Below the pieces are notes generated by a model that worked only from the letters and a program-made list of their open reading frames with translations, did no database searches and was not told the origin of the DNA. This document shows, piece after piece, positions 52,314-59,058 of a stretch of 64,000 nucleotides of DNA. A program made the translations under genes and the position numbers. This DNA is from Draconibacterium orientale (GTDB lineage: Bacteria; Bacteroidota; Bacteroidia; Bacteroidales; Prolixibacteraceae). The stretch's first letter is position 1; every line of letters begins with the position of its first letter. The stretch covers positions 2,170,001-2,234,000 of the forward strand of contig NZ_CP007451.1 in the NCBI RefSeq assembly GCF_000626635.1, written 5' to 3'.

Positions 52314-53720
52314 ATGGATTCGAAGAAATCAAATCAATTAGACCGAAGGAAATTCCTGGGTCTTTCAGCACTGGGTTTATCCAGTTTGACCATCCTTCCG
52401 AGTTGGACAATCAACGGTGTTAAAATCGCTCCAAGCGACAGAGTTACAATGGGTTTTATTGGCCTCGGACAGCAAGGCATGAACGACTTCCGCAGTTTCT
52501 CGGCAGTTCCCGGAGTAGAAGTAGTTGCAGGTTGCGATGTTGACAGCATGAAAACAGAGCGTTTTAAACGTACCGTTGAAGAATGGCAAAAAGGTCTTGG
52601 CTTATCTCCACGCGTTGACAAGTATGAGCAATACGAAGAGCTACTTGAGCGTAAAGACATTGATGCAGTAGAAGTTTGTACGCCCGACCACTGGCATGCT
52701 TTAATGACTATTCATGCTTGTCAGGCCGGTAAAGACGTGTATGTTCAAAAACCACTTTCTTTTACCATTGCCGAAGCCGAAAAAATGGTTCGCGTGGCAA
52801 ACGATACAAAACGTATTGTTCAGGTAGGAAGCCAGCAGCGTTCAAGTGCTGAATTCCAAAAAGCAATCGCATTGGTTCAAAGTGGCGCTATCGGTCATAT
52901 CGACAAAGTATATGCTAAGGTGGGCGATCCGCCTGCACCACTTGATTTACCTGAAATGAAAGTTCCCGGTAACCTGAATTTCAACCTTTGGATGGGACCA
53001 TTGAATGATCCTAAAATACATTACCACCCTGATCTTTGTCCTCCTATTTCGCTCGATCCGGCGGAAAGAGAAAAATTATGGGGTGCATGGCGTTGGTACC
53101 GCGAAACCGGTAACGGATTTACTGCCGACTGGGGCGCGCACATGTTCGATATTGCACAGGCTGCTATTGGTATGGATGGTTCAGGCCCTGCTGAAATTAT
53201 TCCTAAAGGAGTTGATGGTGCCGACTACCTGACTTTCAAATACCTGAATGGTGTGGTAATGACAGAGCAACCTTATTTAGAAGACATGCCTGCTGCACAG
53301 GGAATTAAATTCATCGGCGACGATGGTTGGATTGAAGTAGCTCGCGGATACCTGGCTTGTTCAAAATCAGAATTAGTACCTGATGAATTAAGAGGAAATC
53401 GTCCGAGAAACCTGACTCCGGAAGAGCGCAGAAAAATGTTCGAAGAAATGCAGAAAGCACAGGCAAAAGGCGGTGGCAGCTTCGAGATCAGTTCTCCACA
53501 CATGGAAGATTTTATCAGCTGTGTTCGTTCTCGTCAAAAGCCAATTGCTCCGGTTGAAGTTGGTGCAAGTACAGCTATCACTTGTTGTTTAGGAAACATG
53601 GCTACCGAATTACAGCGTTCGGTAAAATGGAATCCTGCAACACACAGCTTCGGAACCGATAAGGAAGCATGGAACCACCGTTTGTATGATTACGAATACC
53701 GTGGTTCGTATAAACTATAA
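52314..53720 (+). CDS. Tat-exported Gfo/Idh/MocA oxidoreductase
   Basis: A 468-residue NAD(P)-dependent oxidoreductase. The leader QLDRRKFLGLSALGLSSLTI is a twin-arginine signal, so the folded enzyme with its cofactor is exported. The Rossmann motif MGFIGLGQQGMNDF and the family signature VYVQKPLSFTIAEAEKM (position about 145) are clear; ADWGAHMFDIAQ and the His/Trp-rich LWGAWRWYRETGNG lie in the substrate domain. Many such proteins in this phylum remove or oxidise sugars from glycans. The isomerase-like gene 21 bp downstream makes a likely two-gene unit. Confidence 0.9.
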   Translation: MDSKKSNQLDRRKFLGLSALGLSSLTILPSWTINGVKIAPSDRVTMGFIGLGQQGMNDFRSFSAVPGVEVVAGCDVDSMKTERFKRTVEEWQKGLGLSPRVDKYEQYEELLERKDIDAVEVCTPDHWHALMTIHACQAGKDVYVQKPLSFTIAEAEKMVRVANDTKRIVQVGSQQRSSAEFQKAIALVQSGAIGHIDKVYAKVGDPPAPLDLPEMKVPGNLNFNLWMGPLNDPKIHYHPDLCPPISLDPAEREKLWGAWRWYRETGNGFTADWGAHMFDIAQAAIGMDGSGPAEIIPKGVDGADYLTFKYLNGVVMTEQPYLEDMPAAQGIKFIGDDGWIEVARGYLACSKSELVPDELRGNRPRNLTPEERRKMFEEMQKAQAKGGGSFEISSPHMEDFISCVRSRQKPIAPVEVGASTAITCCLGNMATELQRSVKWNPATHSFGTDKEAWNHRLYDYEYRGSYKL

Positions 53721-53741
53721 ATCAACCAACAATTAAACCTT

Positions 53742-54674
53742 ATGGATAAAAGAGAATTTTTGAAAAAAATGGGTCTGCTTACCGCCGGAGGTATGGTAGC
53801 AGGTTCCATTAAGCCTGCCAGTGCTGCGGCTATGGTTGGAAGGGGCAAAAAGGAAATTGGTTTGCAAATTTACTCGGTAATGCGTGAATTGAATGCTGAT
53901 GTTCCGAATGGCTTAAAGAAAATAAAAGATATCGGTTACAGCACCATTGAGCTGGCCGGTTACGGCAATCGCAAAATGGGTGAGTATTCGGTTGAAGAGT
54001 ACCGCAAACTCGCCGATGATGCAGGATTGAAAATTACAGGATCGCACGTAAATCCTCCTACCCGTGATATTACAAAAGATAAACTGGGTGAGCTTGCTGA
54101 TTTCTGGAAAAAAACCGTTGAAGACCATGTAAAGTTTGGCGTGAAAACGTTGGTTCAGCCAATGATGCCAAATGTGCCAACACATGATGCCGTAAAAGTG
54201 GTTTGCGAATCGTTTAACCAGGCTGGCGAGATTGCAAAGTCAGCAGGTATTAAATTTGGCTACCATAACCATCATATGGAATTCGGCCGAATCGTAAAAC
54301 CGGAAGACAAGGATAAACAACGTAATCCGTGGATGCCGGTTGGCGACGTAATTTACGACTTGTTCCTGAATGGTACCGATCCTGATCTGGTATTCTTCGA
54401 AATGGATGTTTACTGGACGGTGATGGGAGCTAACGATCCGTTGGAATACTTCGAGAAGTATGCAGGCAGATTCCCTGTGCTGCATATAAAAGACCGCTCG
54501 GTTCTTGGCCAGTCGGGAATGATGAACTTTAAAAACATCTTTAACAAAGCGTACGAAAATGGTTTGGAAGGTTTCTATGTGGAACTGGAAGGAATCAGGG
54601 ACGGAAGTATGACTCAGTTTGAAGGTGTTGAAAAATGTTTCGATTTTTTAAATGAAGCTTCATTCGTGAAGTGA
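53742..54674 (+). CDS. Exported sugar phosphate isomerase/epimerase (AP endonuclease family 2 TIM barrel)
   Basis: A 310-residue TIM-barrel protein with a Tat-like leader (KREFLKKMGLLTAGGMVAGS). Barrel strands carry IGLQIYSVMRELNADVPNG, YSTIELAGYGN, KFGYHNHHMEF with metal-ligand His, VFFEMDVYWTVMGANDP with Glu/Asp ligands, and FPVLHIKDRS, then EGFYVELEG with a terminal Glu. This pattern fits xylose-isomerase-like sugar isomerases or epimerases. With its neighbour, the Gfo/Idh protein, it would act on keto-sugars in the periplasm. Substrate is unknown. A terminator follows. Confidence 0.88.
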   Translation: MDKREFLKKMGLLTAGGMVAGSIKPASAAAMVGRGKKEIGLQIYSVMRELNADVPNGLKKIKDIGYSTIELAGYGNRKMGEYSVEEYRKLADDAGLKITGSHVNPPTRDITKDKLGELADFWKKTVEDHVKFGVKTLVQPMMPNVPTHDAVKVVCESFNQAGEIAKSAGIKFGYHNHHMEFGRIVKPEDKDKQRNPWMPVGDVIYDLFLNGTDPDLVFFEMDVYWTVMGANDPLEYFEKYAGRFPVLHIKDRSVLGQSGMMNFKNIFNKAYENGLEGFYVELEGIRDGSMTQFEGVEKCFDFLNEASFVK

Positions 54675-54696
54675 TCCTAACCAAATTGAATATACA

Positions 54697-54726
54697 AAAC
54701 GGGTGCGTTTTCGCATCCGTTTTTTT
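54697..54726. terminator. Bidirectional rho-independent terminator
   Basis: AAACGGGTGCG pairs with CGCATCCGTTT across a TTTT loop, with T on both ends of the stem. It lies 22 bp past the isomerase stop and 4 bp from the convergent DUF2752 stop. Confidence 0.9.
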
Positions 54727-54730
54727 GTTC

Positions 54731-55132
54731 CTAGCCTACAGGTGCAAGCACATTAAACGGATACCACGGCAGATTTCGCGCAATCCAAAACACAATTACT
54801 ATGGCTAAAACAATCAGGGGCGTTTGTTTTTTGTAGAACAGGTTCGGAAGTTTCCACCCGAAAGCTTTATTCAGCAAAGGATACAGGTAGTGGTACAAAA
54901 TAAAAAGCGCTGCCGGAAGAAACAAAAAGTTATACCCCACCACACCGGCAAAATCGAAGTGCAATAAACTGTGTAAGGCGCGTTGCGAGCCGCATCCCGG
55001 GCAATAACCCCCGGTTAGCGAGTGAAACAGGCACTGCGGGAATATTTCGTGTTGGGCCGGGTCGACTACAAAAAAAAGAACTGCTACCCCAATAATTACG
55101 AGTAGCAGTATGCTATTGATGGTTTGTTTCAT
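54731..55132 (-). CDS. DUF2752 membrane protein
   Basis: A 133-residue protein of the DUF2752 family with three helices (about 7-24, 58-78, 100-120). The motif GGYCPGCGSQRALHSLLHFD between helices is diagnostic: CPxCGxxRA with a following His. The family is widespread, and its function is unknown. It follows the CD225-type gene by 6 bp, a pairing found repeatedly in Bacteroidota. Confidence 0.88.
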   Translation of the reverse strand: MKQTINSILLLVIIGVAVLFFVVDPAQHEIFPQCLFHSLTGGYCPGCGSQRALHSLLHFDFAGVVGYNFLFLPAALFILYHYLYPLLNKAFGWKLPNLFYKKQTPLIVLAIVIVFWIARNLPWYPFNVLAPVG

Positions 55133-55138
55133 CTATTA

Positions 55139-55429
55139 TTAATTAAAAGCTCCCTGCATTATTCCTGCAAGTACGCCAAATACTGATAGCATTGCAAAAA
55201 GTATTATCCAGGCAAGTCCGGCAGCAAACGATACCCAGGCCCATATTTTTGCATTTCTGCTTGCTGATTTGGCTGCTTCGTAATTTCCGGCATTCCAGTG
55301 CGAATTTACCTGCGCGGCAAAAACAATGGCTACAATTCCAAAAATTTTTCCACAAAACAAGGTGGCAAGAATGGCAAATACCAAATAATTAGGCGGTGGT
55401 ACTTGTGGTTTGTTTATTTGTTCGTTCAT
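55139..55429 (-). CDS. CD225/dispanin family small membrane protein
   Basis: A 96-residue protein with two membrane segments, YLVFAILATLFCGKIFGIVA and WVSFAAGLAWIILFAMLSVF, joined by a loop with QVNSHWNAGNYEAAKSASRN. This is the dispanin (CD225, PF04505) pattern, in which the first segment is a re-entrant helix and the loop has the Y-x-x-A-x-x-x-S motif. Human relatives (IFITM) restrict virus entry; bacterial function is unknown. It starts the pair with DUF2752 and has the best-formed promoter in this part of the window. Confidence 0.85.
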   Translation of the reverse strand: MNEQINKPQVPPPNYLVFAILATLFCGKIFGIVAIVFAAQVNSHWNAGNYEAAKSASRNAKIWAWVSFAAGLAWIILFAMLSVFGVLAGIMQGAFN

Positions 55430-55461
55430 GATAAGTAGTTTTTTTAAGACTTGATGAATAG

Positions 55462-55491
55462 CAAAGTTAAACGAACGAATAAGTATAACAA
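55462..55491 (-). promoter_or_regulatory. Promoter of the CD225-DUF2752 pair
   Basis: On the minus strand TTG (55491-55489) is followed after 19 bp by TAACTTTG (55469-55462), both exact matches to the Bacteroidota -33/-7 consensus. The gene starts 32 nt downstream of the -7 box. Confidence 0.6.
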
Positions 55492-55684
55492 AGTATATGT
55501 TGCAAAATGCAGCTTGAAATTTGAACCTTATATATCTTGAATGTTAAACTAAATCTTAAAATATATTAAAATTAACCATCAATTTGTTGTCTTAATTTGT
55601 GGTGATTCCATTCGCATTATTTTTGCAATCCTTATGGATTAAGCAGCAGAAGGCACTTTTTCCATAGATTTTAAGTTTTGGTAG

Positions 55685-55714
55685 AATGCCATCCGGGAGG
55701 GTGGCATTTTTTTT
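55685..55714 (+). terminator. Plus-strand intrinsic terminator in a gene-free gap
   Basis: AATGCCATCC pairs with GGGTGGCATT over a 4-nt loop, followed by further T. There is no plus-strand gene between the terminator at 54697 and this site, so it would end a small RNA or act as an attenuator for the receptor gene at 55918. The rest of the 488-bp gap (55430-55917) shows the CD225 promoter and no other gene; a minus-strand open frame at 55592-55777 has no family features. Confidence 0.65.
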
Positions 55715-55917
55715 AGCGCCTACCCAAATGGACGTCGTTGTTTTTTTAGAAATGGGCCGATTCCGAAACCACACCAACTACTGAGAAACCACACTTTTTA
55801 AAGCCGGCAGCAGTGCTGAAATACGTTAACAACTAATTAACACGCTTGGGTTAAACTTAATAAGGAAATAACGGTCTTAATATAATAAACAGAAAAAAGG
55901 AAACAATTTAAACAGCA

Positions 55918-58398
55918 ATGAAGTACTTGAAGAACGTAATTTTAATTGCCCTTTTATTTATAGGGGTAAATTCTTATGCCTTACTTAAAAATCCTGTAAT
56001 AGAGAACGACCCAAACGATGATGGTAAGGGGAAGATCGTTGGTACGATCGTGGAAAAGGATACAGAGACTCCCATGGAATTTGCCAATATAGCCGTTTAT
56101 AAAGAGGCCGATTCAACCCTCGTAACCGGAGGTATTACCAACGAAAAAGGCGTATTCGAAATAACAAATTTAGATTATGGCAATTATTACCTTGTGGCCA
56201 ATTTTATAGGTTTCGATGAGGGAAATGTAGTGGATATTAAGCTGGATCGTACCAACCGTGTACATGATTTGGGCGAGATCAATCTGGCTCCTTCAACCGT
56301 TGCCATTGGCGAGGTTAACGTGGTTGCCGATAAAGCTGCAGTAGAATATAAACTCGACAAAAAGGTGGTTAATGTTAGCCAGGTTATCAGTGCCATTGGC
56401 GGTACTGCCGTCGATGTTCTGGAGAATACTCCTTCCGTTCAGGTTGATATTGAAGGAAATGTTTCGTTACGCGGATCGGGAAATTTTACCGTATTAATAG
56501 ATGGCCGCCCGAGTGTTTTGAGTGGTAGCGATGCGTTGCGCCAGATTCCTTCTTCCGCAATCGAGAATATCGAGATCATTACCAATCCATCGGCAAAATA
56601 CGAACCCGATGGGGCAGCCGGTATCATTAACCTGGTAATGAAAAAGAACTCGATGAACGGACTGAACGGTATTGTAAACGCCAGTGTTGGAACGGGCGAT
56701 AAATACCTTGTCGATTTAATGCTGAATTACCGCTTTGAAAAACTGAACCTGTTTTTTGGAGCCGACTGGCGCGATGAGATCAATCACGGAAAAATGGCCT
56801 CGGAACGCGAAACGTATTACAGCGATACCACCGAATATCTGAATATGGCTGGCGATCGGAAGTGGATTCGGGGAGGACACCGTTTTAAGGGAGGTGCAGA
56901 TTTTTTCCTGGGCACTAACACTACCTTAACTCTTTCAGGAGAAACCGGAACATCAGAACGTGGAAACGAAGGGGGTGGCCGAACGGAAAACTTCACAATT
57001 CCGGCATCAGAACAAATCTTGTCAATCAGCGAAGAAACCTCGGAACGTAATAACGACTTTTACACACTGAATATGAATTTTCAGCATAAATTCGATGATA
57101 AGGGACACCGTATTGAAGCCACCGCCTTTTACTCGGATGAGACCGGAACCGACAACGAAATTGAAGGTGAATTGCTCGCCGACGGCAATTTTAATCCTAC
57201 CAACGAGTATTTGTCGAATGTTTCGACATTTGAAACCGAAGATGAGCAAGACATTCGTTTAAAATTGGATTATACCTATCCGTTTAGCGAAGATGGCCGT
57301 TTTGAGGCCGGTTACCAGGGGCGCCTGGAAAGTGAAATGGAAACGCTTGAATTTCGCGATTACGATCAGGCAACCGACACCTGGATCATAAACGAAAATT
57401 ATTCGAGTGCTACCGATTTTCAGCGCGATATACATGCTGCCTATTCTACCTACAGCAACAAGGTGGGCAAACTGGCATACATGGCCGGGTTGCGCGGAGA
57501 GCTGACCATTCGCGAAATTAAGAATACAAGTGCCGAAAATGTTTCGTCGCTAAATCGGTTCGACCTGTTCCCAACAGCGCACTTTTCGTATCCGCTGGCA
57601 CAAACTGCCGATGTTACCGCAAGTTACAGCCGAAGGATAAACCGACCAGGTGGCCGCGATCTCGACCCAACACCGAACTACTACAACCGTTACACCATTC
57701 GTTACGGAAATCCCGATTTGGAGCCGGAATACACCAACTCTTACGAACTGGGTTTTATGAAACGTTTCGGGGAAACACGTTCGTTTGTTTCGGTCGATGT
57801 GTTTCGCAGGGTAACCAACAATAAAATCGACCGCACACAGGAACTGGGCGAAGATGGCATTTTTTACCTATACACCGACAATTTTGATAAAGACTACAGC
57901 ACCGGCCTTGAAGTAACCGGAAACCTGAGTTACAAAAAGTGGTTGACTGTTAATGCCAGTGTGAATGTTTACGATTATAAAATTACCGGCGAGTTGAATG
58001 GCGAATCCATCGACAGGCAAAGCACCAACTGGGGAGGGCGAATGAATACCACGTTTAAATTTGCTGAAAATTCGAGGCTTCAGGTAAATGCATTTTACCG
58101 CGGTAAATCAGTATCGGCGCAGGGCGAAAGCGGAGCCATGTTCTTCACCAATGTTTCGTACCGTCAGGAGTTTATGAATAAAAAACTTTCGGCTACGGTT
58201 AGCGTTCGCGATCCTTTGGGAACGGGGCGTTTTGAACGTACAAGCTATGGCGACGACTTTAATAGCTGGTTTCGTTTTGAACGCGAACCACGTGTAGTAA
58301 TGCTTACGTTGAGCTACAAGATTAACAACTTTAAAGAAGAACGTCGTGGCGAAGGTGGCGGCGATGGCGGAATGGATATGGGAGGAGGAGAATTTTAA
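55918..58398 (+). CDS. TonB-family outer-membrane beta-barrel receptor (OMP_b-brl_3)
   Basis: An 826-residue outer-membrane protein. The signal peptide (VILIALLFIGVNSYALL) is followed by a carboxypeptidase-regulatory-like domain (about 40-120, KIVGTIVEKDTETPMEFANI), a plug (about 130-245, with LRGSGNFTVLIDGRPSVLSG and IEIITNPSAKYEPDGAAGII) and a C-terminal barrel (PF14905 type, with VTASYSRRINRPGGRDLDP and NPDLEPEYTNSYELGF). The last residues are Gly/Asp rich (GGGDGGMDMGGGEF). Family members lack an obvious SusD partner and may import or respond to an unknown ligand. It has a strong terminator but no well-formed promoter; an attenuator-like hairpin precedes it. Confidence 0.92.
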   Translation: MKYLKNVILIALLFIGVNSYALLKNPVIENDPNDDGKGKIVGTIVEKDTETPMEFANIAVYKEADSTLVTGGITNEKGVFEITNLDYGNYYLVANFIGFDEGNVVDIKLDRTNRVHDLGEINLAPSTVAIGEVNVVADKAAVEYKLDKKVVNVSQVISAIGGTAVDVLENTPSVQVDIEGNVSLRGSGNFTVLIDGRPSVLSGSDALRQIPSSAIENIEIITNPSAKYEPDGAAGIINLVMKKNSMNGLNGIVNASVGTGDKYLVDLMLNYRFEKLNLFFGADWRDEINHGKMASERETYYSDTTEYLNMAGDRKWIRGGHRFKGGADFFLGTNTTLTLSGETGTSERGNEGGGRTENFTIPASEQILSISEETSERNNDFYTLNMNFQHKFDDKGHRIEATAFYSDETGTDNEIEGELLADGNFNPTNEYLSNVSTFETEDEQDIRLKLDYTYPFSEDGRFEAGYQGRLESEMETLEFRDYDQATDTWIINENYSSATDFQRDIHAAYSTYSNKVGKLAYMAGLRGELTIREIKNTSAENVSSLNRFDLFPTAHFSYPLAQTADVTASYSRRINRPGGRDLDPTPNYYNRYTIRYGNPDLEPEYTNSYELGFMKRFGETRSFVSVDVFRRVTNNKIDRTQELGEDGIFYLYTDNFDKDYSTGLEVTGNLSYKKWLTVNASVNVYDYKITGELNGESIDRQSTNWGGRMNTTFKFAENSRLQVNAFYRGKSVSAQGESGAMFFTNVSYRQEFMNKKLSATVSVRDPLGTGRFERTSYGDDFNSWFRFEREPRVVMLTLSYKINNFKEERRGEGGGDGGMDMGGGEF

Positions 58399-58426
58399 CG
58401 CTAATTAGCAAAGACAATACTACAAG

Positions 58427-58460
58427 ATGCCGTTCTTTTTAAAAGAATGGCATTTTTTTT
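58427..58460 (+). terminator. Rho-independent terminator of the receptor gene
   Basis: ATGCCGTTCTTTT pairs with AAAAGAATGGCAT (one G-T), followed by eight T. It lies 28 bp past the stop. Confidence 0.9.
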
Positions 58461-58598
58461 ATTTCAAGAAAACGTACTAAAACAAGGGTGTTGAGGTGCT
58501 AAATGTATCTTTTTCAGATAAAAACGCATTTGGCAACTGAAAAAGCAGTTGGAAAACTGAAAAAACAGTTGTATGTTTGTTTCCATGTTGAGCAAAAT

Positions 58599-58676
58599 GT
58601 CATTTCGACGACTGAGGAGGAGAAATCTCATTGCTTTGGAAAAAGATTTCTCGTTCGTTTCTTGCTCGAAATGACA
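58599..58676. repeat. Palindromic repeat upstream of the blaI-like gene
   Basis: TGTCATTTCGA (58599-58609) and TCGAAATGACA (58666-58676) are exact inverted ends; an inner pair AGAAATCT/AGATTTCT (58621-58628, 58644-58651) adds a second stem. It ends 22 bp before the blaI start. An open frame over this region (58503-58781) is an artefact of the repeat. Apart from this element and the receptor terminator, the gap 58399-58698 holds nothing I can name. Confidence 0.8.
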
Positions 58677-58698
58677 ATAAACCTGAAAAGAAGGAAAA

Positions 58699-59058
58699 AT
58701 GAAAAAACTAACAAAAAAGGAAGAGGAGTTGATGAAGATCCTCTGGAAACTGGAAAAAGCATTTGTAAAAGATATTGTTGAATTGTATCCCGATCCGAAA
58801 CCGCATTACAACACCATCTCGTCGTTGGTGCGCCTGTTACAGGACAAAGGTGTGATCGGCTTTAAACAATACGGCAACACTTACCAGTATTTCCCGCTCA
58901 TTTCGAAAGAAGAGTACCGCCGCTCGTTTATGAACCAGGTGGTAAGCGACTATTTCGATAACTCGTATAAAAGTGCCGTGGCTTTTTTTGTAAAAGAGAA
59001 AAACCTGTCGGACGAAGAAATCGACGAACTGGTTAAGCTCATTAAAAATAAAAAGTAA
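58699..59058 (+). CDS. BlaI/MecI/CopY-family repressor
   Basis: A 119-residue winged-helix repressor. MKKLTKKEEELMKILWKLEK is the classic BlaI/MecI start, VKDIVELYPDPKPHYNTISS carries the recognition helix, and VRLLQDKGVIGFKQYGNTYQ the wing. The C-terminal half dimerises. Dimer-operator binding is normally relieved by proteolysis under control of the M56 sensor encoded next door. The stop overlaps the start of that gene by 1 bp (TAATG), so they are coupled. The operator is probably close upstream; the palindrome at 58599-58676 is a candidate but is also a likely dispersed repeat. Confidence 0.93.
   Translation: MKKLTKKEEELMKILWKLEKAFVKDIVELYPDPKPHYNTISSLVRLLQDKGVIGFKQYGNTYQYFPLISKEEYRRSFMNQVVSDYFDNSYKSAVAFFVKEKNLSDEEIDELVKLIKNKK

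Noticed and set aside
55592-55777. 61-residue minus-strand open frame upstream of the receptor gene
   Set aside because: It spans the intrinsic terminator hairpin and shows no conserved features.
58503-58781. 92-residue plus-strand frame before blaI
   Set aside because: It runs through the palindromic repeat and into blaI out of frame.
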